DNA of 64,000 nt from positions 1 through 64,000 of the forward strand of contig NZ_JARACO010000008.1 in the NCBI RefSeq assembly GCF_028765575.1. The letters run 5' to 3'. Below, one piece after another: positions 40,456 to 50,149 of this stretch (positions are counted from its first letter, which is position 1; every line of letters begins with the position of its first letter). This DNA comes from Aliivibrio sp. S3MY1. GTDB taxonomy: Bacteria; Pseudomonadota; Gammaproteobacteria; Enterobacterales; Vibrionaceae. The notes beneath the pieces were generated by a model that saw only the letters and a program-made list of their open reading frames with translations, had not been told where the DNA came from and did not search any database. A program made the translations under genes and the position numbers.

Positions 40456-42807
40456 ATGAACCTGGAGCGTTCCGAGCGCATTGAGATACCAGTTCTACCA
40501 CTACGTGATGTGGTGGTGTATCCGCATATGGTTATTCCACTATTTGTGGGCCGTGAGAAATCCATTCGTTGCTTAGAAGCCGCAATGGAACAGAACAAAC
40601 AAGTCCTCCTTGTGGCACAAAAAGAAGCTGCAAAAGAAGAACCACAACTAGATGACTTGCACGGCGTTGGTACAATCGCAACTATTTTACAATTATTAAA
40701 ATTACCAGATGGCACTGTTAAAGTTTTAGTTGAAGGCCAGCAGCGAGCCAAAATCCACCAGTTTTTAGAAGCTGACTTCTTTACGGCGGACGCTGAGTTT
40801 TTACTGACTCCGATTATTGATGATGCAGAACAAGACGTAATTATGCGTTCTGCCATTAACCAATTTGAAGGTTTCATTAAACTCAATAAAAAAATCCCAC
40901 CAGAAGTACTTACGTCACTGAATGGGATTGAAGATGCCGCACGTCTTGCTGACACCATTGCTGCTCACATGCCTCTTAAATTAGTTGATAAACAAGAAGT
41001 TCTTGAATTGACTGATGTCATTGCACGTTTAGAATTTCTAATGGGCATGATGGAATCGGAAATCGATTTATTACAAATCGAAAAACGTATCCGTGGCCGT
41101 GTTAAAAAGCAAATGGAAAAAAGTCAACGCGAATACTATTTGAATGAGCAAATGAAGGCTATTCAAAAAGAGCTTGGCGACTTAGACGATACGCCTGATG
41201 AATTTGAAGCGCTGCAGAAAAAAATTGTAGACGCGAAAATGCCAAAAGAAGCTCAAGAAAAAGCAGAGCAAGAGCTACAGAAGCTGAAGATGATGTCACC
41301 GATGTCAGCAGAAGCGACAGTAGTTCGTAGCTACATTGATTGTCTGGTTGCTGTGCCTTGGTTTAAACGCTCTAAGGTGAAGAAAGACTTAGCCAAAGCT
41401 GAAGAGATATTAAACTCAGACCATTATGGCTTAGAGCGCGTTAAAGAGCGTATTCTTGAGTATTTAGCGGTTCAGAGTCGAGTCACTAAACTTAAAGGTC
41501 CAATTTTATGTTTGGTAGGTCCTCCTGGTGTAGGTAAAACGTCACTTGGTCAATCTATTGCTAAAGCGACGGGGCGTAAGTACACGCGCATGGCATTAGG
41601 TGGTGTTCGTGACGAGGCGGAAATTCGTGGTCACAGACGTACCTATATTGGCTCTTTACCGGGTAAGTTAATTCAAAAGCTATCAAAAGTTGAAGTGAAA
41701 AACCCACTTTTCCTATTAGATGAAATTGATAAAATGTCATCTGATATGCGTGGTGATCCAGCATCAGCGCTTCTTGAAGTATTAGACCCTGAGCAAAACA
41801 ATAAATTTAGCGATCATTACTTAGAGGTTGATTACGATCTTTCTGATGTTATGTTCGTGGCAACGTCAAACTCAATGAATATTCCAGGCCCATTATTGGA
41901 CCGCATGGAAGTCATTCGCCTGTCGGGTTATACCGAAGATGAAAAGTTAAACATTGCCAAAAGCCATTTGTTGGATAAACAAATTAAACGTAATGGCTTA
42001 AAAACAGATGAGATTGAAATTGATGATTCCGCTATCATGGGTATCATTCGTTACTACACTCGTGAAGCTGGTGTGCGTAGTTTAGAACGTGAAATATCTA
42101 AACTTTGCCGTAAAGCGGTAAAACAAATCTTATTGGATAAAACCATTAAGAAAGTCACAATCAGTCAAGAAAATTTAAAAGATTTCTTAGGTGTTCAACG
42201 TTGTGATTATGGCAAAGCGGATGATGAAGATCGCATCGGTCAAGTTGTTGGTTTAGCTTGGACTGAAGTGGGCGGCGATCTGCTGACAATTGAAGCTGAA
42301 TCCATGATTGGCAAAGGCAAGTTAACTTACACAGGTTCACTTGGCGATGTAATGAAAGAATCGATTCAAGCAGCCATGACCGTAGTTCGTACTCGTGCTG
42401 ATAAATTAGGTATTAACCCTGATTTTTATGAAAAGCGTGATATTCATGTTCACGTACCTGAAGGTGCAACACCTAAAGATGGGCCAAGTGCCGGTATTGG
42501 TATGTGTACAGCACTTGTTTCAAGCTTAACGGGTAATCCAGTACGTTCAGATGTCGCAATGACGGGGGAGATCACTCTTCGCGGTGAAGTGCTTCCTATT
42601 GGTGGCTTGAAAGAAAAATTACTTGCAGCACATCGTGGTGGTATTAAAACTGTCATCATTCCAAAAGATAATGAACGTGATTTAGAAGATATTCCTGCGA
42701 ATGTCATTGCTGATTTAGCCGTACACCCAGTGAAGTGGATTGATGAAGTATTAACCTTAGCGCTTAAGAATAATCCACAAGGCTTTACTACAGAAGCTTC
42801 TAAATAG
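40456..42807 (+). CDS. lon: ATP-dependent protease La (Lon)
   Basis: Lon degrades misfolded and regulatory proteins. The 783-residue protein (E. coli 784) has an N-terminal substrate domain (about 8-200), a coiled-coil segment and an AAA+ module with Walker A GPPGVGKTS near residue 356. The protease domain has Ser678 in DGPSAGIG and Lys721 in GGLKEKLL, the Ser-Lys dyad. The ATG has AGAGAGAAG upstream. Followed after 174 bases by hupB, as in E. coli. Confidence 0.98.
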   Translation: MNLERSERIEIPVLPLRDVVVYPHMVIPLFVGREKSIRCLEAAMEQNKQVLLVAQKEAAKEEPQLDDLHGVGTIATILQLLKLPDGTVKVLVEGQQRAKIHQFLEADFFTADAEFLLTPIIDDAEQDVIMRSAINQFEGFIKLNKKIPPEVLTSLNGIEDAARLADTIAAHMPLKLVDKQEVLELTDVIARLEFLMGMMESEIDLLQIEKRIRGRVKKQMEKSQREYYLNEQMKAIQKELGDLDDTPDEFEALQKKIVDAKMPKEAQEKAEQELQKLKMMSPMSAEATVVRSYIDCLVAVPWFKRSKVKKDLAKAEEILNSDHYGLERVKERILEYLAVQSRVTKLKGPILCLVGPPGVGKTSLGQSIAKATGRKYTRMALGGVRDEAEIRGHRRTYIGSLPGKLIQKLSKVEVKNPLFLLDEIDKMSSDMRGDPASALLEVLDPEQNNKFSDHYLEVDYDLSDVMFVATSNSMNIPGPLLDRMEVIRLSGYTEDEKLNIAKSHLLDKQIKRNGLKTDEIEIDDSAIMGIIRYYTREAGVRSLEREISKLCRKAVKQILLDKTIKKVTISQENLKDFLGVQRCDYGKADDEDRIGQVVGLAWTEVGGDLLTIEAESMIGKGKLTYTGSLGDVMKESIQAAMTVVRTRADKLGINPDFYEKRDIHVHVPEGATPKDGPSAGIGMCTALVSSLTGNPVRSDVAMTGEITLRGEVLPIGGLKEKLLAAHRGGIKTVIIPKDNERDLEDIPANVIADLAVHPVKWIDEVLTLALKNNPQGFTTEASK

Positions 42808-42840
42808 TGATGTGTAGCAAAAAACACTGATATAACAGGG

Positions 42841-42872
42841 CTGACAAGTCGAAATGACTTGTCAGTTTATAT
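42841..42872 (+). terminator. Hairpin after lon, probable terminator
   Basis: CTGACAAGTC and GACTTGTCAG form a perfect ten-base stem with a five-base loop. The trailing TTTATATT is a weak T-tract. Confidence 0.65.
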
Positions 42873-42981
42873 TGATGTCGCTAAGTTAAACTTTAATTGC
42901 ATAGTGATAATTTCACTTATAAAATATTAAAATATGGACTCGTTCATTAATCATTGAATGAATAATTTAAAGGGGAATACC

Positions 42982-43254
42982 GTGAATAAATCTCAATTGG
43001 TTGATCAAATTGCTGACAATGCAGACATCTCTAAAGCAGCGGCTGCACGTGCTCTTGATGCATTAGTAGAAACCGTAACTGAGACACTAAAAGGTGGCGA
43101 TCAAGTAACGCTTGTTGGTTTTGGTTCATTTGTTGTTCGTGAACGTGCTGCTCGTACAGGCCGTAATCCTAAAACAGGTGAAGCGATTGAGATTTCTGCT
43201 GCTAAAGTTCCTGCATTTAAAGCAGGTAAAGCACTTAAAGATGCGTGTAACTAA
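42982..43254 (+). CDS. hupB: DNA-binding protein HU-beta
   Basis: HU is a small nucleoid protein that bends DNA. From the GTG at 42982, read [15 protein letters not shown], it has 90 residues like E. coli HupB. It includes the DNA-arm signature [26 protein letters not shown] stands eight bases upstream of the GTG. An in-frame ATG at 42958 would add eight residues not seen in the family. Confidence 0.96.
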   Translation: MNKSQLVDQIADNADISKAAAARALDALVETVTETLKGGDQVTLVGFGSFVVRERAARTGRNPKTGEAIEISAAKVPAFKAGKALKDACN

Positions 43255-43318
43255 TCGAAATACCGATAAAACTCTACACATGCTAGCGCAAGGCTAGTAA
43301 ACTAGAGATAGAGTCATA

Positions 43319-43345
43319 GGCGCATCCATGATGCGCTTTTTTATT
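43319..43345 (+). terminator. Terminator after hupB
   Basis: GCGCAT and ATGCGC pair around CCATG, followed by six Ts. Confidence 0.85.
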
Positions 43346-43455
43346 GTTAACTGTTTCTTTTGTTGAACTATTTTAAATTATCACTATCAATAGACATGAA
43401 CGTTATTCTTAAGAATAGAGTTATTCCATTCAGTGATTAGGAGTTAAGACATATT

Positions 43456-45312
43456 ATGATGGATCGAATTCGCGAAGGTTCAACTGGCCTCGTAGTTAAG
43501 ATCATTCTCGGTCTAATTATTTTCTCATTTGTATTTGCAGGTGTAGGTAGTTATTTAGTCGGTGGAAGCCAACCATTAGCAGCTAAAGTCGGTGAGAGAG
43601 AAATTACTCGAAATGACTTTGAGCAAGTTTACCAAAATGAACGTAATCGTATGCAGTCGCAGCTGGGAGAATATTTTTCAACGCTACTAGGTGATCCTGC
43701 GTATGTTGAGCAATTCCGTAAATCAGTATTAGACCGTATGGTTAATGATGCATTACTGGATAATCAAGCTCAAAACTTAGGTCTACGAGTAAGTGATGAG
43801 CAAATTCGTCAAGCGATCATTTCGATGCCACAATTCCAGAAAGATGGAAAATTTGATGAAGAAATCTATAACATTTCACTTCGTCGTGCTGGTTTCAGCT
43901 CTGATAGCTTTGCGGAATACCTACGTCAAGATTTAGTTCGAAATCAATTAATTCTAGCGTTAGAGTCAACTGAATTTACGCTAGATAACGAAGTGCAAGC
44001 GCAAGGAGTATTAGAAGCTCAACAGCGTGAAATTCGTACAATAACACTGGATACTGCTGAGTTTGCTAAAAAAGCAACAGTAACAGGTGAAGAAATTCAA
44101 ACCTACTATGATGAAAACAAACAACAGTTTGTACGTCCTGAACAAGTTAAAGTTTCTTATATTGAATTATCTGGTAATGCGCTAAAAGAACAAGCTCCAA
44201 TTACCGATGAAGAAATTCAAACTTATTACAACCAAAATAAAGATAAGTATTCAACGCAAGAAAAGCGTGAAGTAAGTCATATCTTAATTAATGGTGATGA
44301 AGCTGACGCTAACGCTGTACTTGCTCGTTTAGATGCCGGTGAAGATTTTGCAACAGTAGCAAAAGAAGAGTCACAAGACATCCCAACAGCTAAAGAAGGT
44401 GGTTCTTTAGGTTGGATTGAACGCGGTGTGATTGATCCTGAATTTGAAGATGCTGCTTTCCAATTAGTTAATATTGGTGATCATTCAGGTATTGTTAAAT
44501 CAGTGTTTGGTTACCACATCATTCAACTTGATGGCATTGAAGAACCGAAAACGAAAGCGCTTACTGAAGTGAGTGCTGAAATCAAAACATTCCTTGTTGA
44601 TGAGCATGCAGCTGATGCATTCTACAGTCTTCAAAGTGAATTAGCAGAAAAAGCATTTGAGTCTCCTGATTCACTAGATGATGCAGCAGAAACCGTTAAC
44701 GCTAAAATCGTTACTACTGATTTCTTCTCTCAAACTGATGCACCAGAAGTACTTTCTAATTCGTTTGTATTACAGGCTATCTATAGCCCTGAAGTGAAGG
44801 AAGATGGCTTGAACTCTGATGTTATTGAAATTGCACCAGAGCATATCGTTGTCGTTCGAGTTGAAGATGTACGAGAAGAAATGGTTTTGCCTTTAGATGA
44901 AGTTAAGGCAGCGGTTGTTGCTCGTTTATCTCAATCAAAAGGTGAACAAAAAGCGCTAGATCTTGCTCAAAGTGTTCTTTCAGCTCTAGATAAAGGTGAA
45001 GTAAATTACCTTTTGGATAATGGTTTAAGCTTCACTAAAGCAAGAATGATTACCCGAGCGGATGAGTTGGCAAATGATGTATATCGTTTGCAGAAACCAG
45101 AACAAGGCCAATCTACTTACGCACAAGTAATGGATCGTCGAGGCAATCATGTTATTGTCGCTCTTGATGGTGTTTTAGAGTTGAGTAATGATGCAATGGC
45201 TGAGCAAGTCTCAACCCGTTTACTTAGAACTCAAACTCAACAAGATCTAACTGCAACGTTAGATACGCTTAAGGCAAGTTCTGATATCAGTTATCCATTA
45301 TTAGAACAATAA
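43456..45312 (+). CDS. ppiD: Periplasmic folding chaperone PpiD
   Basis: PpiD is anchored in the inner membrane near the Sec translocon and helps outer-membrane and periplasmic proteins fold. The 618-residue protein (E. coli 623) has one membrane helix (about residues 12-34) followed by a SurA-like N-domain. A parvulin-type domain (about 265-362) has REVSHILI, EGGSLGWIERG and FGYHIIQLDG. A long C-terminal region follows. Parvulin domains of PpiD usually have little isomerase activity. The start is one of two adjacent ATGs (43456 or 43459). Confidence 0.95.
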   Translation: MMDRIREGSTGLVVKIILGLIIFSFVFAGVGSYLVGGSQPLAAKVGEREITRNDFEQVYQNERNRMQSQLGEYFSTLLGDPAYVEQFRKSVLDRMVNDALLDNQAQNLGLRVSDEQIRQAIISMPQFQKDGKFDEEIYNISLRRAGFSSDSFAEYLRQDLVRNQLILALESTEFTLDNEVQAQGVLEAQQREIRTITLDTAEFAKKATVTGEEIQTYYDENKQQFVRPEQVKVSYIELSGNALKEQAPITDEEIQTYYNQNKDKYSTQEKREVSHILINGDEADANAVLARLDAGEDFATVAKEESQDIPTAKEGGSLGWIERGVIDPEFEDAAFQLVNIGDHSGIVKSVFGYHIIQLDGIEEPKTKALTEVSAEIKTFLVDEHAADAFYSLQSELAEKAFESPDSLDDAAETVNAKIVTTDFFSQTDAPEVLSNSFVLQAIYSPEVKEDGLNSDVIEIAPEHIVVVRVEDVREEMVLPLDEVKAAVVARLSQSKGEQKALDLAQSVLSALDKGEVNYLLDNGLSFTKARMITRADELANDVYRLQKPEQGQSTYAQVMDRRGNHVIVALDGVLELSNDAMAEQVSTRLLRTQTQQDLTATLDTLKASSDISYPLLEQ

Positions 45313-45342
45313 TCAATTTATTTGTAATTGATAAATATGACA

Positions 45343-45376
45343 GACGGGCCCCTTAATGGGGCCCGTCGTGTTTTTA
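45343..45376 (+). terminator. Terminator after ppiD
   Basis: GACGGGCCCC and GGGGCCCGTC form a perfect ten-base GC-rich stem around TTAAT, then GTGTTTTT. Confidence 0.92.
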
Positions 45377-45502
45377 GAGAAGCGGTTAAGGTATCAATAG
45401 GATTTATTGTTCAGTTTATTTATTCTTTTTTTGATGATAGATAGAAGTCATATTTCTGAAGTATCTGTCATTACTATTTAAATAAATTAACAAGGAATTG
45501 TA

Positions 45503-45808
45503 ATGAACCGTATAGTTAGCTTAATAAATTCTTTTCTTCTTACTGTCATTTTATTATCGAGCAATGCCGCTCTGGCTAAAGATGAAAGTACCACAAAGCA
45601 TGAAGGTATCGATATTATTGTTAATATCAATGAGGCGGGGGCAGAAGAGCTTAAAACACTGCTCATTGGTGTTGGTGACTCAAAGGCAAAAGCTATTATT
45701 GATTATCGAAAAATGAATGGGAAGTTTGTTGCTGTTGATGACTTATCAAACGTCAAAGGAATTGGAGATAAGCTAATAGAAAAGAATCGCAGTAGAATTG
45801 TACTGTAA
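45503..45808 (+). CDS. comEA: ComEA-family helix-hairpin-helix protein
   Basis: The 101-residue protein has a signal peptide (cleavage after NAALA, residue 25) and a C-terminal double helix-hairpin-helix domain (about 38-101). It shows INEAGAEELKTLL, GVGDSKAKAIIDYRK and the second hairpin VKGIGDKLIEKN. Vibrio ComEA binds incoming DNA in the periplasm during natural transformation. Secreted single-domain HhH proteins of this size are the usual Vibrio ComEA form, and ComEA sits next to ppiD in other Vibrio. DNA uptake in this strain is inferred, not shown. Confidence 0.85.
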   Translation: MNRIVSLINSFLLTVILLSSNAALAKDESTTKHEGIDIIVNINEAGAEELKTLLIGVGDSKAKAIIDYRKMNGKFVAVDDLSNVKGIGDKLIEKNRSRIVL

Positions 45809-45845
45809 TACCAATCACGGTAAGTAAGTGAACAGAAATAGCGAA

Positions 45846-45888
45846 GAAAAAGGCTACCTTGTTAATTTTAGGTAGCCTTTAATTTTTA
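45846..45888. terminator. Bidirectional terminator between comEA and the peptide transporter
   Basis: AAAGGCTACCT and AGGTAGCCTTT form an 11-base stem with A and T flanks between two convergent genes. Confidence 0.85.
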
Positions 45889-45910
45889 AGTTACACGTTG
45901 TCTTTGTGTA

Positions 45911-47266
45911 TTAATGTGCCTTTTCTGCACCATGCATCCAGCGGATAAGTGTTCCTGAAATGATCAGTAGTAGAACACCTGAGATAGCAGAGGTAATGGC
46001 GATACCTGCAAAAATATCTAGTGCGCCAAGACTTTCAACATGAGAGCCGACTAAGCCTGCAATGTAATTAGAGATGGCATTGAAGCCAAACCATGTTCCC
46101 ATCATTAGTGAAGCTAAACGCAGTGGCGCTAATTTAGTCACCAATGAAAGCCCAATTGGAGATAAGCATAATTCCCCTAGGGTATGGAAGAAATAAGCAC
46201 CCACTAACCAATACATAGATGTCTTAATGGTTAAATCGCCATCTTGCTCCATGACTGCACCGACCATACAAAGAAAACCAATGGCTAGGAAAAACAGCGC
46301 TAAAGCAAATTTCACTGGAGAGCTCGGCTCTTTTGGCCCTAATTTTACCCATAACATCGCAATAAATGGCGCAAGAGTAATAATAAAGAAGGGATTTAAA
46401 GATTGAAACCATGCCGCAGGTATTTCAAATGAACCTAGCATACGATCAGTATATTGCTGAGAGTAGATGTTCATTAATCCACCCGCTTGTTCAAAACCAG
46501 CCCAGAATACAATAACAAACAATCCCATCACCATAATTACTTTAAGGCGATCGATCTCAATTTTACTTAGTATATGATGTGATGTACCTGCTGCCTCAGC
46601 ATTTTCTTTTGCAATGTGAGCAGCAGGGCGGATACCTATGTCGCCAAGAAAACGTTGAGCAAATAGAGTCTGAATAATTAAGCTGATTACCATACCAATA
46701 CCCGCTGCGGCGAATCCTGCTTTCCAGCCCCAGATCCCAGTGACAGAGCCAGATACCACACCAGCAAGCAATGAGCCTAGGTTAATACCCATATAGAAGA
46801 TAGTGAAAGCACCGTCACGTCGATTATCACCATCTTGGTATAAATCACCAACCATGGTTGATACATTTGGTTTAAATAAACCATTACCTACAATTAGAAA
46901 GCCAAGGCCGGTATAAAATAGAGTCTCGATAGAAAGAGGAAGCATGTTATGAGGTAAGGCTAAAGTAAATTGGCCGATAACCATTAGAAAGCCACCGATA
47001 AGTAATGATTTACGTTGACCTAAGTAATTATCAGCTAGCCAGCCACCAATGAGAGGGGTAATGTACATTAAAGCAGTATAAGTACCGTATAAGCTTAAAG
47101 CGTCTTTTACGGTCCAGCCTAAGCCACCATTAATGGTTCTGTCTGTTAAATATAAAACAAGAATGGCTCTCATTGCATAATAAGAGAAGCGCTCCCATAA
47201 TTCAGTACCAAAAAGTAAGAACAGCCCTTTTGGGTGTCCCATAATTAATTTGTTGTTATCCTGCAT
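45911..47266 (-). CDS. Proton-coupled oligopeptide transporter (POT/PTR2)
   Basis: The 451-residue protein belongs to the major-facilitator POT group, importing di- and tripeptides with protons. The signature ELWERFSYYAMRA (residues 21-33, the ExxER proton/peptide motif) is present. So are GGWLADNYLGQRKS (near 75) and FTIFYMGINLGSL (the PTR2 motif near 155). It has about 13-14 membrane helices and is shorter than E. coli DtpA (500), mainly in loops. Which Dtp paralogue it matches is unclear, so no symbol is given. It stands alone. Confidence 0.9.
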   Translation of the reverse strand: MQDNNKLIMGHPKGLFLLFGTELWERFSYYAMRAILVLYLTDRTINGGLGWTVKDALSLYGTYTALMYITPLIGGWLADNYLGQRKSLLIGGFLMVIGQFTLALPHNMLPLSIETLFYTGLGFLIVGNGLFKPNVSTMVGDLYQDGDNRRDGAFTIFYMGINLGSLLAGVVSGSVTGIWGWKAGFAAAGIGMVISLIIQTLFAQRFLGDIGIRPAAHIAKENAEAAGTSHHILSKIEIDRLKVIMVMGLFVIVFWAGFEQAGGLMNIYSQQYTDRMLGSFEIPAAWFQSLNPFFIITLAPFIAMLWVKLGPKEPSSPVKFALALFFLAIGFLCMVGAVMEQDGDLTIKTSMYWLVGAYFFHTLGELCLSPIGLSLVTKLAPLRLASLMMGTWFGFNAISNYIAGLVGSHVESLGALDIFAGIAITSAISGVLLLIISGTLIRWMHGAEKAH

Positions 47267-47650
47267 AGTGCTCTCTTCTATAATGAAATTTTATTCTTTT
47301 TATAATTAGTATAAATTTATACCCCTCGAATGTATCAACTGCAATGTTGTACAAAAAAATGTGACTTGGTTAACATATTAACTCATTGAAATGTTTAGAA
47401 ACAAATATTTTTTGTTACATTTATGCTCTCTGATTTTTTGTGTTTTTTCAATTTAACCTGCTGTATATTGTTTTGTTTGCGATATTTTAATCTAACCTCG
47501 GTGTGATTTTTGGTTTTAAATGTTTATTTGGTGTCTTTTTGTTAGTTTAACAATTTAAACAACGATTTAAGTATTAATGTAGTCGTCAATTGATTTTTTT
47601 GTAAGTGATGGCGTGTTATCCTCTTTATGGGCTAGCTAGGTATAAAAATA
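47267..47650. other. Divergent intergenic region before rfaH
   Basis: These 384 bases are very AT-rich and carry no frame or RNA that I can support. A short palindrome TATAAATTTATA lies near 47310. A possible rfaH promoter, TTGATT - 18 bases - TGTTAT, spans 47590-47619, about 30 bases before the rfaH start. Confidence 0.45.
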
Positions 47651-48145
47651 ATGAAAGAATGGTATTTACTTTACTGCAAACGTGGTGAGCAGCAGAGAGC
47701 AAAACAACATTTAGAAAACCAACAAGTAGAATGCTTTTATCCTGAAATTGAAGTAGAGAAGATAACAAGAGGAAAGATAACAACGAAAAAAGAACCGTTG
47801 TTTCCTTGTTATATGTTTGTTCGATTTGATTTTAATGAAGGACCTTCTTTTACTACGGTTCGTTCCACTCGTGGGGTGAGTGATTTTATTCGCTTTGGAG
47901 GTAAGCCCAAAGTATTGCAGGGCGATCTTATCTACTCATTAAAACAATTAGATAAGCATGAAGGTTCGGAAATCGCTGAATTTTCACCTGAAGCTGGACA
48001 AAAGATCGGGATTAAAGAGGGACCTTTTGTTGGGGTTGAGGCAATATATAAAGAATCAGATGGCGAAAAACGCTCAATTTTACTTATTACCTTAATTAAT
48101 AAGAAAGTAGAAATTAAGGTTGATAATAGTAATTTAGAATATTAG
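47651..48145 (+). CDS. rfaH: Transcription antitermination protein RfaH
   Basis: RfaH is a NusG paralogue recruited at ops sites to help RNA polymerase read long virulence, LPS or capsule operons. The 164-residue protein (E. coli 162) has the NGN domain (WYLLYCKRGEQQRAKQHLEN at the start; FPCYMFVRFDF near 58). A C-terminal KOW domain has EGPFVGVEAIY near 118. The start has only a weak ribosome site. No ops element (GGCGGTAGnnTG) is visible in this window, so its targets are elsewhere. Confidence 0.92.
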   Translation: MKEWYLLYCKRGEQQRAKQHLENQQVECFYPEIEVEKITRGKITTKKEPLFPCYMFVRFDFNEGPSFTTVRSTRGVSDFIRFGGKPKVLQGDLIYSLKQLDKHEGSEIAEFSPEAGQKIGIKEGPFVGVEAIYKESDGEKRSILLITLINKKVEIKVDNSNLEY

Positions 48146-48148
48146 TTA

Positions 48149-48179
48149 TAAAAAAAGCGCCGTAGGGCGCTTTATTTAT
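48149..48179. terminator. Bidirectional terminator between rfaH and asnB
   Basis: AAAGCGCC and GGCGCTTT pair around GTAG-like loop bases, with A and T flanks, between convergent genes. Confidence 0.85.
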
Positions 48180-48193
48180 GAGAGTGAATTTAC

Positions 48194-49861
48194 TTAACTG
48201 TAAGCTTCATTATGGACAGCTTGTACGGCTCGACCTGATGGATCAACACAGTTTTGGAATGATTCATCCCACTCAATTGCTTTTGCTGAAGAACAGGCTA
48301 CTGATGGGCCACCAGGGACACATTTAGCAGCATCTTCAAGAGGGAATAGCTCTTCAAAGATTTCACGATACACATAGCCTTCCTTAGTGACTGGTGTATT
48401 GTAAGGGAAGCGGAATTTAGCTGATTCCATTTGTTGATCTGTCACTTTCGCTTCAGCTGTTTCTCGTAATGTATCAATCCAGCTATAACCTACGCCATCA
48501 GAGAATTGCTCTTTTTGTCTCCATGCAATAGCGGCGGGTAAATCATCTTCAAAACATTCACGAAGAATATGTTTTTCCATTTTACCGTTACCACACATTT
48601 TATCTTGTGGGTTTAGGCGCATAGCAACATCGATAAACTCTTTATCTAGGAAAGGTACACGACCTTCAACACCCCAAGCGGCAAGTGATTTGTTGGCACG
48701 AGCACAATCAAACATGTTTAGAGCAAGCAGTTTACGAACCGTTTCTTCATGGAATTCTTGTTTATTTGGTGCTTTATGGAAGTATAGGTAACCGCCGAAT
48801 ATTTCATCAGCGCCTTCACCAGAAAGGACCATCTTAATCCCCATCGCTTTGATCTTACGACCCAATAAGTACATTGGTGTGGAAGCTCGTATAGTCGTTA
48901 CGTCATAAGTCTCAATGTGATAAATCACATCACGGATAGCATCGAGACCTTCTTGAATCGTATAAGTCATTTCGTGGTGGACAGTACCGATTTGATCAGC
49001 GACTTCTCGAGCTGCTTTTAAATCAGGAGCACCTTCTAATCCTACTGCAAATGAATGAAGTTGAGGCCACCATGCTTGAGATTCTTCGTTGTCTTCAATA
49101 CGCATTGCTGCAAATTTTTTGGCAACGGCTGATGTAATTGATGAATCAAGTCCACCAGATAAAAGTACACCGTAAGGAACATCTGTCATTAGTTGGCGTT
49201 TAACCGCATCTTCTAATGCTTTTTTAAGATCTTCTTTACTTGTTGGGTTGTCTTTAACTGCATCATATTCCATCCAGTCACGTACATAATAACGTGTTGG
49301 CTCTGCATCTTTTGATGAGTAGAAGTGGCCAGGAGGAAATTCACAGATAGATTTACACACTGGAACCAAAGCTTTCATTTCAGAGGCAACATAATAGTTA
49401 CCATGCTCGTCATAGCCGTGATACATAGGAATAATACCAATATGATCACGGCCTACTAAATATTCGTCTTTTTCTTCATCATAAAGAATAAATGCAAAAA
49501 TACCGTTTAAGTCTTCTAGTAAGTCAGCTCCTTTCTCGCGATATAGAGCTAAAATAACTTCACAATCAGAGTCTGTTTGAAATGCATAGTCATCTGCGTA
49601 TTTTTCGCGTAATTCTTTATGGTTATAAATTTCACCATTAACCGCTAAAATGTGTTTTTTGTCTTCGCTATAAAGAGGTTGAGCGCCACTGTTAACACCG
49701 ACAATAGCCAGACGTTCATGCGCTAAAATTGCGTTATCTGATGAGTAAATACCAGACCAGTCAGGACCGCGATGACGAAGTTTCTTTGACATTTCAAGTG
49801 CGCTTGTACGAAGCGGCGCAGGATCAGTCTTTATATCTAGTATTCCAAAAATTGAGCACAT
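48194..49861 (-). CDS. asnB: Asparagine synthetase B (glutamine-hydrolysing)
   Basis: AsnB makes asparagine from aspartate, ATP and glutamine. The 555-residue protein (E. coli 554) begins MCSIFGI with the catalytic Cys2 of the class II glutaminase domain (about 1-205). The synthetase domain has the PP-loop LSGGLDSS near residue 235 and SGEGADEIFGGY near residue 350. Ends with VDPSGRAVQAVH-type tail as in the family. Single gene with its own terminator. Confidence 0.97.
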   Translation of the reverse strand: MCSIFGILDIKTDPAPLRTSALEMSKKLRHRGPDWSGIYSSDNAILAHERLAIVGVNSGAQPLYSEDKKHILAVNGEIYNHKELREKYADDYAFQTDSDCEVILALYREKGADLLEDLNGIFAFILYDEEKDEYLVGRDHIGIIPMYHGYDEHGNYYVASEMKALVPVCKSICEFPPGHFYSSKDAEPTRYYVRDWMEYDAVKDNPTSKEDLKKALEDAVKRQLMTDVPYGVLLSGGLDSSITSAVAKKFAAMRIEDNEESQAWWPQLHSFAVGLEGAPDLKAAREVADQIGTVHHEMTYTIQEGLDAIRDVIYHIETYDVTTIRASTPMYLLGRKIKAMGIKMVLSGEGADEIFGGYLYFHKAPNKQEFHEETVRKLLALNMFDCARANKSLAAWGVEGRVPFLDKEFIDVAMRLNPQDKMCGNGKMEKHILRECFEDDLPAAIAWRQKEQFSDGVGYSWIDTLRETAEAKVTDQQMESAKFRFPYNTPVTKEGYVYREIFEELFPLEDAAKCVPGGPSVACSSAKAIEWDESFQNCVDPSGRAVQAVHNEAYS

Positions 49862-50072
49862 AAGTTCCCTCTATCTCTTCTTAATTTTTATCATAAATTA
49901 TTGCCTTGAATACAATTTGCCATCATCACTTAAAAAATCAACCCAGAAATACAAATAAAATCACAAACAGATAACCTTGGTGGATAATATTTAATTTTTA
50001 TGACGATTTAGTATGGGATCGTTAGTTGGTAACTGTTTTTATTGAAATATGAAGAGGCGATTAAGAGGGGGT

Positions 50073-50107
50073 ATGCAGATTAACGTTAAAATAACGTTAA
50101 TCTGCAT
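50073..50107. repeat. Perfect 16-base inverted repeat downstream of the antiporter gene
   Basis: ATGCAGATTAACGTTA (50073-50088) is followed by AAA and then its exact complement (50092-50107). It stands 43 bases past the antiporter stop on the minus strand and 211 bases upstream of asnB. No T-tract follows in the minus direction. It may be a factor-independent RNA end without U-tract, or an operator. The remainder of 49862-50149 shows no gene. Confidence 0.65.
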
Positions 50108-50149
50108 GTGGGTAGATAAATTGATTTTCAGTAATATTAGCCTGCCAGC

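Noticed and set aside
40401..40958. 185-residue minus-strand frame opposite the start of lon
   Set aside because: Shadow of lon; serine-rich translation is typical of reading the reverse of a biased gene.
42450..42827. 125-residue minus-strand frame opposite the end of lon
   Set aside because: Same reason: complement of a conserved coding sequence and no promoter or ribosome site.
47267..47650. AT-rich gap considered as a small horizontally acquired insert
   Set aside because: No repeats, integrase, tRNA edge or coding content; gap size and composition fit two divergent promoters.
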